Shown here in pieces: positions 36,098 through 47,904 of a stretch of DNA of 64,000 nt; positions within the stretch are counted from its first letter, which is position 1, and the number at the start of each line of letters is the position of its first letter. The translations under genes were made by a program, and so were the position numbers. This DNA is from Theobroma cacao (Eukaryota > Streptophyta > Magnoliopsida > Malvales > Malvaceae), in contig NC_030854.1 in the NCBI RefSeq assembly GCF_000208745.1, forward strand, positions 8,522,961 to 8,586,960, given 5' to 3'. The notes beneath the pieces were generated by a model, which saw only the letters and a list, made by a program, of their open reading frames with translations, had not been told where the DNA came from and made no database searches.

Positions 36098-36936
36098 GTG
36101 AGTAAACTTATTATTATTGTAAATTATCTAGAGTTTATTTTTAAATGCCCTTTATGTATTTTATGAAATGAAAACGAGATTAAAACGGGATTTTTGATGT
36201 TTTAGGAATAAATGTGACAAATAAAAATATATTGTATTGATTATGAAATTGAGTAATTGGAGGCTGCAAATTGACTTGAAAAATATATATTTTCCTAGGA
36301 ATGGCTTATGAGAAATGAGTATATGTGGCTATATTTTGTGAGTGCATTGGGAAATTTATGTAAGTTGTTTTTACTATGCAGGCTGGATAAATAAATAAAA
36401 GCCACGTTATACTGTCGAAATTTTATTAAAATTGGTGGGTTAGTCACTGCAGTGACGGGTTTCCGTGGACTGCCTATTAGAGGGGCACGGTAAACCCAGT
36501 TATATAGTTACTCCGGTTGTAGAGGCGAGGAGGGTAACTCCTGGGGTAGTATTAGAGCTCACTTCACGTCGAACCCCCACGTGAATGTGTAACTCGGCCA
36601 ACGCCAAGGAACGGCTGGTTTTAAAAATAAAAATGTGTTTCACGTGTGAATATTTTAACACCCTTGGCGGACTCGGTTAGATGCCTCGGCCAAGGTATCC
36701 CCGAGGATTAGTTTTGGCTTGAGCCTTGTTTTAATAAAAGACATAAGCCTTAACAACTGTTTTGGTAAATTACAAATATTTTATGGTTTAAGAAATAAAT
36801 TGAAAACATTATGAAATGGGTTGAAATTTGTTGTTTAAACTTGCCTCCATTTTACTCGCCTTTAGATATTTATGATAATGTCTGTTTACTCATTGGGATT
36901 GCAAAATCTCACCCAACTCCTTTCCACCCATTTCAG
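36098..36936 (+). other. Candidate LTR intron (Tekay 5' LTR)
   Basis: GTGAGT at 36098-36103 and TTTCAG at 36931-36936, after the inverted-repeat block at 36885-36914 and 'ctcctttccaccca'. The same pair is at 44278 and 45115 in the 3' LTR. A second possible donor GTAAGA (35360) pairs with CTAG at 36007-36010. Splicing is inferred. Confidence 0.35.
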
Positions 36937-37564
36937 GTTCAGTATAGACTGTAGATAGCTGATCTCATCGAGGACTACCATTGGATCTGCATTTTCCAAA
37001 CCGTAGGTTCACAGTCCTCTTTACTTTTGTTTATTCGGGGGCCCTCTTGTTATTGTAAATTAAATTAAATATTTTGGCTTACTGTATTTCAGTATGTATA
37101 AATTTATTTAGCTTTTACGCTATAAAAATTATTCACGTATAACTCTATAAATATTGTTTTATAAGAAAATAGAATATTTTCCTTAATATTTCTTTTATTT
37201 TCTTATTATATTCAAATAACCGTAATTTCGTTTTAAATGAAGATTTTAGACTTTTAAACTCATTTTGAATATGAATTATGTGTTTTGTACTTGTATATTA
37301 CGTTTTAGCCAGTTTCGAAATTTTTGAGAAAAAAATGACCAAAATACCTCTGTGGCGAAAATTTTATTTTGATTGTTTTTGATCTTAAATAGTATATATT
37401 CTCTAAAAACTCGATATTTAACAATGATTGCTCACAAGAAAGGAAAAAAACTGATATGTAAGCCTTGCGGGGTTCCGGTTGGCATTCCGGATAATGAGTG
37501 TTAATCGGGACGTCGCGGCGATTGTCATGGGCTTGAGGGAGGTTCCGGGTCGTGACAATTCTAT

Positions 37565-37576
37565 TGGTATCAGAGC
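37565..37576 (+). other. Primer-binding site, initiator tRNA-Met
   Basis: TGGTATCAGAGC starts 7 bases after the 5' LTR. It is complementary to the 3' end of plant tRNA-iMet, as in most gypsy elements. Confidence 0.92.
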
Positions 37577-37738
37577 TTTTGGTTTTAAAGATAAGAGTTT
37601 TTGGTTTTAAAGTGGTTTTAAAAATTTACAGTATCAGTGTGGCCTCGGATTAAGTTAGGTTAGGTTGAATAAAATGCATGCATTTTCATATAGAGCCTAA
37701 GGTTCCCTAAGCTTGCTCGTTTTCTTTTATAGATTATT

Positions 37739-38908
37739 TTGCCTCCTCGACGCGGACGCCCACCTCTCACTAGATCGGTTGGGAGGGGAAAAGGTCATTC
37801 CCAACGTCGTCAGCTAGATGCAGTAGGGGAAGAATTGGCTGGGTCTACCATTCGGGCAGCACCTGCTGCTGAGCAGGCCGATAGTACTCCACATCCTCCA
37901 CCTCCTCCGCCACCTATTGGTATTCCCACCATGCCTACTGAGGCAGCACAGGCATTGGCAGCTTTCTTTATCGCAATGGCTGGTGGAGCTCAGACTGGTC
38001 AAGTTCCACCTATAGTACCACCAGTTACTCCTTTAGTTCCACCACCGGTACAGGATGTATCTATTTCCAAGAAGCTAAAGGAGGCTAGACAACTCGGTTG
38101 TGTGTCTTTCACGGGTGAGTTGGATGCCACTGTGGCAAAGGACTGAATTAATTAGGTTTCAGAGACTCTCTTTGATATGAGATTAGACGACGACATGAAG
38201 CTGATGGTGGCTATGAGATTATTAGAGAAGAGGGCTCGTACTTGGTGGAATTCAGTGAAGTCCCATTCCACAACTCCTTAGACGTGGTTCGATTTTCTCA
38301 GGGAATTCGGTGGTCAGTATTTCACTTATTTTCATCAGAAAGAAAAGAAGAAAGAATTTTTAAGTTTGAAACAGGGGAATCTAACTGTAGAGGAGTACGA
38401 GACTCGTTTTAACGAGTTGATGTTATATGTGCCGGATCTGGTGAAATCTGAGCAGGATCAGGCCAGTTATTTCAAGGAAGGGCTCCGTAATGAGATTAAA
38501 GAGCGGATGACAGTGACTGGTAGGGAGCTGCATAAGGAGGTGGTACAAATGGCTTTACGAGCTGAGAAGCTCGCGACTGAGAATAGGAGGATTCGGACTG
38601 AGTTTGCAAAAAGGAGGAATCTTGGTATGTCTTTTAGTCAGCTAGTAAAAAGAGGCAAGGACTCAGCGATTTCAAGGAGTACTACTTCTGTTTCCGTGAC
38701 ATCTCCTCGACTTCCATTTCCACCATCACAACAGAGACCTTTGAGGTTTAGCAGATCTGCTATGACTGGTTTTGGGAAGAGTTTCGGAGGTTCTGACCAA
38801 TGTAAAAATTGTGGGAATTATCATAGTAGGCTATGTAGAGGGCCAACAAGATGTTTTCAATGTGGACAGACGGGTCATATTAGGAGTAATTGCCCACGGT
38901 TAGGATGA
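37739..38908 (+). pseudogene. gag: Tekay Gag
   Basis: The N-terminus 'PPRRGRPPLTRSVGRGKG' is typical of Tekay Gag. A capsid region (about 38140-38590, with 'FDMRLDDDMKLMVAMRLLEK' and 'LTVEEYETRFNELMLYVPDL') follows, then a CCHC zinc knuckle 'CFQCGQTGHIRSNCP' (38852-38896). The original start codon is lost: the codon before PPRRG is TTG (37739). In-frame stops are at 38144 (TGA), 38153 (TAG), 38279 (TAG) and 38906 (TGA). The frame itself is never shifted. Gag would form the virus-like particle. Non-functional. Confidence 0.92.
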
Positions 38909-41900
38909 GCCACGGTAGTTGCATCATCTTCACCAGCTCACACTGATATGCAGAGGAGAGATTCTTTTGGGTTGCCACCGAGACAGGGAGTGGCCATACG
39001 GTCCGGTGTGGAGAGTAATACCCTGGCACATCCACCTTCGAGACCACAGACTCATACCTCAACAAGAGTTTTCGCTGTGACGGAAGATGAGACACGGGTT
39101 CGACCTGGAGCAGTGACAGGTACTATGTCTTTATTTGATAAAGATGCTTATGTTTTGATAGATTCTGGCTCAGATAAGTCTTATGTGAGCACCACATTTG
39201 CATCAATTACTGATAAAAACCTGTCACCATTAGAGGAAGAAATTGTAATTCACACCTCTTTAGGAGAAAAGCTAGTTAGAAACAGTTGTTATAGAGACTG
39301 TGGGGTAAGGGTAGGCGAGGAAGAATTTAGGGGTGACTTAATTCCTCTAGAGATCTTGGATTTTGATCTAATATTAGGTATGGACTGGTTAACTGCACAT
39401 CTGGCTAACGTGGATTATTTTTGAAAAGAAGTTGTTCTTCAAAATTTGGAGGGAGCAGAGATTGTGTTTGTAGGGAAACGCCGAGTATTACTGTCCTATG
39501 TAATCTCGACCATCAAAGCTTCGAAATTAGTGCAGAAAGGGTATTCGACTTATTTGGCATACGTGATTGATACTTCAAAGGGGGAACCTAAGTTAGAGGA
39601 TGTCCCGATAGTAAGTGAGTTTCCTTATGTATTTCCTGATGATTTATCGGGACTGCCTCCTGATCGAGAGCTTGAGTTCCTTATTGATTTACTTCCGGGT
39701 ACCGCACCTATTTCTATCCCTCCATATAGAATGGCTCCGGCAGAGTTGAAGGAACTGAAAGTCCAGTTGCAAGATTTAGTGGATAAAGGTTTCATTCGCC
39801 CTAGCATTTCTCCTTGGAGAGCACCGGTCATATTTGTCAAGAAAAAGGATGGTACTCTTCGATTGTGTATTGATTACCGTCAGCTGAATCGAGCGACCAT
39901 CAAGAATAAATATCCTTTACCTCGGATAGATGATCTTTTTGATCAATTATGAGGTGCTATGGTATTCTCTAAGATTGATTTGAGATCTAGGTACTATCAG
40001 TTGAGGATTAAGGAGCAGGATGTACCCAAGACTGCCTTCAGGACGCGTTATGGGCATTATGAGTTTCTGGTGATGCCGTTTGGTTTGACTAATGCCCCGG
40101 CAGTTTTTATGGATCTTATGAACAGGGTGTTCCATCCACACTTGGATAAGTTTGTGATAGTATTCATAGATGACATCCTGGTTTATTCGAAGAATGATGA
40201 TGAACATGCTGTTCATTTGCGCATTGTGTTGCAAACTTTGCACGAGAGACAACTCTATGCCAAGTTCTCTAAATGTGAATTCTGGTTGAAGGAAGTGGTT
40301 TTCTTGGGACATGTGGTGTCTGGAGCTGGAATTTATGTCGATCCCAAGAAGATTGAGGCAATCTTACAATGGGAGCAACCAAGAATGGTAACTGAGATTC
40401 GTAGTTTCCTTGGCTTAGCTGGTTATTACCGGAGATTTGTTCAGGGATTTTCTTTGATAGCAGCTCCTCTGACTCATTTGACTCGTAAAGGAGTTAAGTA
40501 TGAGTGGGATGATGTTTGTGAGAATTGATTTCAGGAGCTAAAGAACCGGTTAACCTCCGTTCCTGTCTTAACACTTCCTGTTAATGGTAAGGGATTTGTA
40601 GTATATAGTGATACCTCAAAGTTGGGGTTGGGGTGCGTATTGATGCAGGATGAAAAAGTTGTGGCTTATGCTTCTAGACAGCTAAAGAGGCATGAAGCAA
40701 ATTATCCTACCCATGATTTAGAGTTAGCAGCAGTGGTGTTTGCTTTAAAAATCTAGAGGCATTACTTGTATGGTGAGCATTGTCGGATATTTACGGATCA
40801 CAAGAGTTTAAAATATTTGCTCACCCAAAAGGAGCTTAATTTAAGGCAAAGGCGATGGTTGGAGTTGATAAAAGATTATGACTTGGTGATAGACTATCAT
40901 CCGGGAAAGGCGAACGTTGTAGCTGATGCCTTAAGTCGTAAGTCTTCATCATCTTTAGCAGCACTTCAGAGTTATTATTTTCCAGCATTAATAGAGATGA
41001 AATCTCTTAGGGTCCAGTTGAGAAATGGTGAGGATGGATCCTTATTGGCAAACTTCATTGTGCAACCTTCGTTACTTAATCAGATCAAGGACATTCAGAG
41101 GTCTAATGATGAGTTAAGAAAAGAAATTCAAAAACTGACCGATGGGGGAGTTAGTGAGTTCAGATTTGGAGAGGATAACGTCTTGATGTTTAGAGATCGA
41201 GTTTGTGTTCTTGAGGGAAACCAGTTGAGACAGGCAATCATGGAAGAAGCCCATTCATCTGCCTATGCATTACATCCCAGAAGCACCAAGATGTATAGGA
41301 CTATCAGGGAGAATTATTGGTGGCTGGGTATGAAGCGAAAAGTAGCAGAATTCGTAGCAAAGTGTCTCGCATGTCAGCAAGTTAAGGCGGAGCATCAGAG
41401 GCTAGCAGGTACACTTTAGTCTTTACCTGTTCCCGAGTGGAAATGGGAGCACGTAACTATGGATTTTGTTTTGGGATTGTCGCGGACACAGAGGGGAAAG
41501 GATGCGATCTGGGTGATCGTAGATCGGTTGACTAAGTCCGCTCACTTTTTAACTGTCCATGGTACATACTCTATTGAGAAGCTGGCTCAGCTCTATATAG
41601 ATGAGATTGTGAGGCTACATGGAGTTCCCGTTTCTATAGTGTCAGACCGAGATCCTCAATTCACTTCTTGATTCTGACTGAAATTTGAAAAAACTCTTGG
41701 AACCAAATTGAAATTTAGCACTGCTTTTCACCCACAGATGGATGGTTAGTCAGAGAGGACTATCCAGACCTTGGAGGATATGTTACGGGCTTGTGTCATT
41801 GACTTTATTGGGAGGTGGGACAGACATTTGCCATTGGTGGAATTTGCCTACAACAATAGCTTTCAGTTTAGCATTGGTATGGCACCGTACGAAGCTTTAT

Positions 41901-42595
41901 AGGGAAGAAAATGTCGTACTCCACTTTGTTGGGATGAAGTGGGTGAAAGAAAGTTAGTGAGTGTGGAATTGATCGAGCTAACTAATGACAAGATCAAGGT
42001 TATACGAGAGAGGCTAAAGGTAGCCCAGGATAGGCAGAAGAGCTATGCAGATAAACGGAGAAAAGACTTGGAGTTTGAGATCGATGATAAAGTTTTTCTT
42101 AAGGTTTCTCCTTGGAAAGGTAATAATTTGAATACTTTGAAGTATTAAATCTTATTGATTATACTATCATGATAAATTATGGTGTTTTATTGGATAATGA
42201 AAGGTGTGATTCGATTTGCGAAGAGGGGAAAGCTCAACCCGAGATATATTGGACCATTCCGAATCATTGAAAGGATTGGACCAGTGGCTTATCGGTTAGA
42301 ATTACCTCCGGAGTTAGATCGGATCCACAACGTTTTCCATGTCTCCATGCTTAAGAAATATGTACCAGATCCCTCTCACGTCCTCGAAGCACCTCCGATC
42401 GAGTTGCATGACGATTTGAAGTTCGAGGTACAACCTGTGAGTATCTTGGATCGAAAGGATCGAGTACTGAGAAACAAGAGTATTTCAATGGTCAAAGTGT
42501 TGTGGAAAAGTGCTCGAATGGAGGAAATGACATGGGAAGTAGAGCATCAGATGAGGAACCAATACCCGCATCTATTTGTCGAATCTGGTAAGTGA
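38909..42595 (+). pseudogene. pol: Tekay Pol: protease, RT, RNase H, integrase, chromodomain
   Basis: It continues the gag frame. Protease has the active-site triplet in 'VLIDSGSDKSYVS' (about 39160). RT has '[17 protein letters not shown]' (39840) and the catalytic '[11 protein letters not shown]' (40160). RNase H runs from '[13 protein letters not shown]' (40600) to 'DALSRK' (40945). Integrase has the HHCC region ending '[11 protein letters not shown]' (41375), then '[13 protein letters not shown]' (41510) and '[10 protein letters not shown]' (41650). The C-terminal '[17 protein letters not shown]' is followed by the chromodomain-like 'SISMVKVLW...EEMTWEVE' to 42595. Stops include 39422, 39950, 40526, 40754, 41417 and 41669, mostly explained by G/C to A/T transitions. 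An 84-bp insert sits at 42120-42203. It once copied and integrated the element; now inactive. Confidence 0.93.
42120..42203 (+). other. 84-bp insert in integrase, mini-intron-like
   Basis: Removing these bases joins 'KVSPWK' to '[10 protein letters not shown]', the conserved integrase sequence, in frame. The insert starts GTAATA and ends GAAAG, so it obeys GT-AG, and is about 75-80% A/T. It can equally be read as an insert flanked by a 7-bp duplication GAAAGGT (42115-42121 and 42199-42205). It contains a hairpin AATACTT-TG-AAGTATT. Confidence 0.6.
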
Positions 42596-42620
42596 AATTT
42601 TGAGGTCAAAATTTTATTTT

Positions 42621-42634
42621 AAGGGGGGTAGAAT
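42621..42634 (+). other. Polypurine tract of the Tekay element
   Basis: AAGGGGGGTAGAAT lies directly before the 3' LTR; it is the plus-strand primer for reverse transcription. Confidence 0.85.
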
Positions 42635-45600
42635 TGTAAAACCCGACCCTATAAATACATGTCATGACATACATGCATTGAGTAGCATGTTATTACGCTA
42701 GAAAAGCACCTAAGAATAGACGAAACCCGATATTGTACCTAACGGTACACTTAAATTGATTTAACCTCGAACTAGTTCAAATAGGAATTGTAGGATGAAA
42801 TTTAATATTTTATAGTCCAGGAATGACTAAAAATGATTGTTCGGAGTTCGAGGGTTCATTTGGGGTAAAATTAGAAATTTTGATATTCAAGGGCAAAATC
42901 GTCATTTTGCCACCTAAGATAATAATTTGATCATGGAGTGAAATTTTTGACCAAGATTAACTATTTGGAGTATAATTTAATGATAGGAAGTGAAAAAGTT
43001 TAATTCTGGTGATTTTTGGAGTGTAGGGGCAAAATCGTAATTTTGCCACCCACGAACAAAATTTGAGATTTTGAGAGAATTTAGATCAAATTTGACAAAT
43101 TGGAGAATGGTATGAGTATAAGGGATGAAAAATATGTCTATGGGCAATTTTTCAATTTTTGGGGCAAAAATGTAATTTTTGACTTTTACGGGGGCAAAAG
43201 TGTAAATTTCAAAAATTACTCCACCGAGACTTTGGATGAGTCTGAGAATTTTATCTAAGCTATGAATATATGAGACAAGTGTATGGTGAAAATTTGGAAA
43301 CAAATGGATGAAATTTTAAAAATGGGCCAATGGGAAAGTGACATGTGGCATTTTTTAATGAAATAATATTATTTTAATGAAAAGTCAGCCCATTTAAACC
43401 CAAATTTTGAGTGCTGGCCGGCCATAAGGAAGAACAAGAGAGGAAATAGAGAGGAAAGGAAGAAAAAAAGAAAAACCAAAGAGAAACAAGAAAATTCAAA
43501 GGGAAATTCGCGGTTTTCGACCGTTTACGCGTCTAACGGTAAGATTTTTCGATTTTAGCTTGATTTCTACCTTTCCTATGCCTTTATTTCCATTTAGCAT
43601 GCTTGAGGAGAGAGATCAAAAAGTGATATCAAGGGCTGGACGAAATTCTAGGGGAGAGAAATTGAAATTTTTAGGTTTTGATTTTTAGTTAAATTGATAG
43701 TTTTAGTTAGTTAAATGTGTTTAGAAATTAAATTGGGCAAGAAATCATTAAATTTTCACAATACCCACTCTTGGCTGGATGCTCAATGCTGTACAATGAT
43801 GATGAATTGATTTTATTCTAAGGAAAATGAAGAGAAAATGATGAAAAACGATTAAACGTGATAGAAAAACAAAGTAGAAAATTAACCGAGTTAATGTCCC
43901 ATTTTTGGCCGAATTTTCCAAGGAAGGGAGTGAGCTGATTTTGTTGTTTTTAGAAGGTTATTGGCTGATATTTAATGGTTAGAAATGTTGGAGAGAGAAT
44001 GGGATGATTTAGAGCTAAAATGGAGCGCGTTAGCAATTTATCGGGCAAAGTGCCAAAAATAGGTTAATACCGCGTTTAAGCCGTTTTAGGCTATTGCATT
44101 TCATACCATGCATTAGTATAGGATTTAAGTTAATTATATAGTGATTTAGCATCAATGTGATGAATTGTGTAAATTTTTGTAATGTGTCTAGGAGGAGAGC
44201 CTTCCGGAAAAGGCAAAGAAGTCGTACCCGACGAGTAGTGATCGGGGCGCTTAGAAAGCTTTTAGTTTGTACAAACGGTGAGTAAACTTATTATTATTGT
44301 AAATTATCTAGAGTTTATTTTTAAATGCCCTTTATGTATTTTATGAAATGAAAACGAGATTAAAACGGGATTTTTGATGTTTTAGGAATAAATGTGACAA
44401 ATAAAAATATATTGTATTGATTATGAAATTGAGTAATTGGAGGCTGCAAATTGACTTGAAAAATATATATTTTCCTAGGAATGGCTTATGAGAAATGAGT
44501 ATATGTGGCTATATTTTGTGAGTGCATTGGGAAATTTATGTAAGTTGTTTTACTATGCAGGCTGGATAAATAAATAAAAGCCACGTTATACTGTCGAAAT
44601 TTTATTAAAATTGGTGGGTTAGTCACTGCAGTGACGGGTTTCCGTGGACTGCCTATTAGAGGGGCACGGTAAACCCAGTTATATAGTTACTCCGGTTGTA
44701 GAGGCGAGGAGGGTAACTCCTGGGGTAGTATTAGAGCTCACTTCACGTCGAACCCCCACGTGAATGTGTAACTCGGCCAACGCCAAGGAACGGCTGGTTT
44801 TAAAAATAAAAATGTGTTTCACGTGTGAATATTTTAACACCCTTGGCGGACTCGGTTAGATGCCTCGGCCAAGGTATCCCCGAGGATTAGTTTTGGCTTG
44901 AGCCTTGTTTTAATAAAAGACATAAGCCTTAACAACTGTTTTGGTAAATTACAAATATTTTATGGTTTAAGAAATAAATTGAAAACATTATGAAATGGGT
45001 TGAAATTTGTTGTTTAAACTTGCCTCCATTTTACTCGCCTTTAGATATTTATGATAATGTCTGTTTACTCATTGGGATTGCAAAATCTCACCCAACTCCT
45101 TTCCACCCATTTCAGGTTCAGTATAGACTGTAGATAGCTGATCTCATCGAGGACTACCATTGGATCTGCATTTTCCAAACCGTAGGTTCACAGTCCTCTT
45201 TACTTTTGTTTATTCGGGGGCCCTCTTGTTATTGTAAATTAAATTAAATATTTTGGCTTACTGTATTTCAGTATGTATAAATTTATTTAGCTTTTACGCT
45301 ATAAAAATTATTCACGTATAACTCTATAAATATTGTTTTATAAGAAAATAGAATATTTTCCTTAATATTTCTTTTATTTTCTTATTATATTCAAATAACC
45401 GTAATTTCGTTTTAAATGAAGATTTTAGACTTTTAAACTCATTTTGAATATGAATTATGTGTTTTGTACTTGTATATTACGTTTTAGCCAGTTTCGAAAT
45501 TTTTGAGAAAAAAATGACCAAAATACCTCTGTGTGGCGAAAATTTTATTTTGATTGTTTTTGATCTAAAATAGTGTATATTCTCTAAAAACTCGATATTT

Positions 45601-45738
45601 AACAACGATTGCTCACAAGAAAGGAAAGAAACTGATATGTAAGCCTTGCGGGGTTCCGGTTGGCATTCCGGATAATGAGTGTTAATCGAGACGTCGCGGC
45701 GATTGTCATGGGCCTAAGGGAGGTTCCGGGTCGTGACG
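42635..45738 (+). mobile_element. 3' LTR of the Tekay element (3104 bp)
   Basis: It begins TGTAAAACC. The last base is G where the 5' LTR has A (GTGACG vs GTGACA), so the terminal CA is mutated; the following TAATG confirms the boundary. Confidence 0.95.
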
Positions 45739-45743
45739 TAATG

Positions 45744-46400
45744 TGGCTCAGTCTGAGTGTGCTTAAATTATTGGGAGTTTGATGCATTTGATGAATTATA
45801 CTCGACTTGATATAACTTATGCTATGTGTAGACTGAGTAGATATACACAAAATCCCAATCAAAGATCATCGAACTTTCTTGAGCATAGTAATGAAATACA
45901 TGAAAGGTGCTGTATTAGAAAGGTGCAATGATGCTAACTAGATATCAAATACAGATGAGATAAAATCTACAAGTGGTTATGTATTCACCCTTGGTGGGGG
46001 TTGAAAAGAAGCAAAACAAACAATAATTGCTAAATCCAAAATAAAGTCAGAATTTGTAACTGCAAAGTTGGCTGGCAATGAGGCTGAGTGGTTAAGAAAC
46101 CTCTTAGTTGATATTTCGTTGGGAATGAAACCAATATCTTATGTGTCTATGCATTGTGATTGCCAAGCTGCAATAGCCATTGCAAAGAATAAAACTTTCA
46201 ATGGTAAGAATAGACACATTCACTTGAGACATGATGTAGAAAAATAATTGTTTAAAGATGGAATTATTTCCATCAATCATGTGAAGTTAAAGCTTAATTT
46301 GGCCAATCCTCTGGCTAAACCCTTTGGAAGAAAATTAATTAATGATACATCGAGGGGAATGGGACTTAAGCCAATCGAGAAAATCAACAAGCAATAGTAA
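45744..46400 (+). pseudogene. Copia RT end and RNase H, segment right of the Tekay insertion
   Basis: Reads 'IIGSLMHLMNYTRLDITYAM', 'STSGYVFTLGGG', 'AKLAGNEAEWLRNLLVDISL', 'SMHCDCQAAIAIAKNKTFNG', 'NRHIHLRHDVEK' and 'LNLANPLAKPFGRKL', ending near 'RGMGLKPIEKINKQ'. This is the conserved C-terminus of Copia pol, broken by stops and small frame changes. Confidence 0.85.
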
Positions 46401-46952
46401 CCCAACCTATGATATTGGAAATCCCATGAATTAGGTTCATATGGGTAGTAACAAGTTATTTGTTGATAAATTGATGCACTATTAAATATCATTGTCCCTC
46501 TTATGGTGTATAAATAGTGCAAGATTGCAATGAAAAGAGGATCAGTTAAACTCTTAATGAATTCCATATCCTTTATGGGTAGTGTATTAAACTGCAGTTT
46601 ACACTTGATGGAATCACCTATATAAATGTGGAGTGGGGTTGCTCCTATGAGCATTGTGGCAAATTATCTAGAGCACTTATGAATAACTAGGCACATGCAT
46701 GGCCTATTTGTGCAAAATCATGTTGAATAACAGAAATTGTGGAGGTGTAATGTGACTGATGAAAATCATATCTCACATAAAGAATTTTTGGTTCATAGAA
46801 GTTACAAACTTCACCAAAATTCTATGATTTATGTTTCATTCTCTTTAAGGTTGGTTCATAGCCTAAAAAGCATTGGTCACGATGCATTGCACTCAAATGA
46901 AATTTGACCCAGTAAACACTTCCTATGAAACTTTATGAAATATGTGGGGGAT
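46401..46952. other. Copia 3' untranslated region and polypurine tract
   Basis: Noncoding; it ends in 'atgtggggga' (46942-46951), the expected purine tract before the LTR. Confidence 0.6.
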
Positions 46953-47748
46953 TATTAGAAAAATAATGTATTTCATAAAGTTTCAATATCCCACATTGCT
47001 ACGGTACAAAAAGAGGTGAGTACTATAAATAAGCAAACTCATTATGAGCTTGTTGCAAGGAAAGAAAAAGGAGTGGGCTTGTACGCACATGAGATCAGGC
47101 CAAGCCTTGAGAAAATTTAGATTTCCCCCTCTATGCGCTAGTATGCAAGTGGGCTAGGCCCAAGTGAACTTTTGGCACCTTAGTTTTATTTTTCCTTAGC
47201 CTTTAATAGTTGAAATAGTCTTAATGATTGAGTCTGTTAACCTTATTTGACTTAGTCTCATTTTTCCATAATATTTCCTGAGTTTGTTGCTTGATATTTC
47301 TTAACTATTATTTGACTTGATATTTGTTGCTTGATATTTCTATAATTTTTTGCTGATTTTATGTTGACTTTTTGCTAATATTCTATAATGTTAACTTTAT
47401 GCTCCAACTTATTAATATAGCTTATCTACCTCAATCACAATACACCTACTCATCTCTTCTATACCTTCTTTGCGTAGTTCTTCTAAAGCTTCTCTACAGT
47501 TTCCTTCTATTTTCCTTGCTTTCTAGTTAGGTTGCTTTTCTTTGAAAAAAGTGTTTCCACTGTTCCTTTTATCCCTTACCAGTTTGTGCAAACTAATAAG
47601 GAAAGGTCTATTGAATCCTGAAGGATAATCACCATAGTTCTTTTGCACTAAGTTTCGTACTCCGAAGGGGCGAAAATTATCCTTAAGAATAGTGAAATCA
47701 TGCTTCAGACTTTCTTGAAATTTTTTGTGCTTCATTATTTCACCAACA
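46953..47748 (+). mobile_element. 3' LTR of the Copia element (796 bp)
   Basis: Homologous along its length to 31290-32079. The terminal TG is mutated to TA (TATTAGAAAAATAATG). It ends CCAACA. Confidence 0.9.
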
Positions 47749-47904
47749 ACAATTTCATATAATCTACTAGGTTTTGTTGTTATTATCTACATCACTTCCT
47801 TGCCAAAGGATTGCAACTTCAAAGTTTCTCCATCCATATAGATAAAGTCCTCTATTGTGTTTGCCAGACTCTTGAATTTGAAGACATTCCATGCATGCAG
47901 TAGT
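47749..47904 (-). pseudogene. LINE-type ORF1 (DUF4283-like), upstream part
   Basis: The minus strand reads 'LLHAWNVFKFKSLANTIEDF' and then 'YMDGETLKLQSFGKEVM', which resembles the 'HAWN...G..I.LDE.T....SF..G' motif of DUF4283/LINE ORF1 proteins. It continues into 'ILKVGKKEFRVK' at 31289 once the Copia element is removed. The upstream end is cut by the family-D LTR at 47905. Confidence 0.55.

Larger units (their letters stand above)
34451..37557 (+). mobile_element. 5' LTR of the Tekay element (3107 bp)
   Basis: It begins TGTAAAACC and ends GTCGTGACA. Divergence from the 3' LTR is uneven: many differences in the first ~1.3 kb, almost none from about 35760 to 37360, then several in the last 200 bp. 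TATAAGG at 35243 is a plausible promoter. Confidence 0.95.
34451..45738 (+). mobile_element. Complete Ty3/gypsy chromovirus, Tekay/Del type, 11288 bp
   Basis: Two LTRs (34451-37557 and 42635-45738), TSD TAATG, tRNA-iMet primer site, gag-pol in one frame, a polypurine tract and a C-terminal chromodomain-like segment. Domain order is Gag with zinc knuckle, protease, RT, RNase H, integrase, chromodomain. The LTR length and the N-terminus 'PPRRGRPPLTRS' fit the Tekay clade (known). More than a dozen in-frame stops make it non-autonomous. Confidence 0.95.
31290..47748 (+). mobile_element. Ty1/Copia element, internally reduced, host of the Tekay insertion
   Basis: It has two LTRs of about 790 bp, an imperfect 5-bp duplication, a pol remnant (34331-34445 and 45744-46400) and a polypurine tract 'atgtggggga' before the 3' LTR. 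Without the nested Tekay the element is about 5.2 kb, a normal Copia length. Most of gag-pol is unrecognisable, and no tRNA-Met primer site follows the 5' LTR. It interrupts the LINE-type ORF. Confidence 0.85.
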
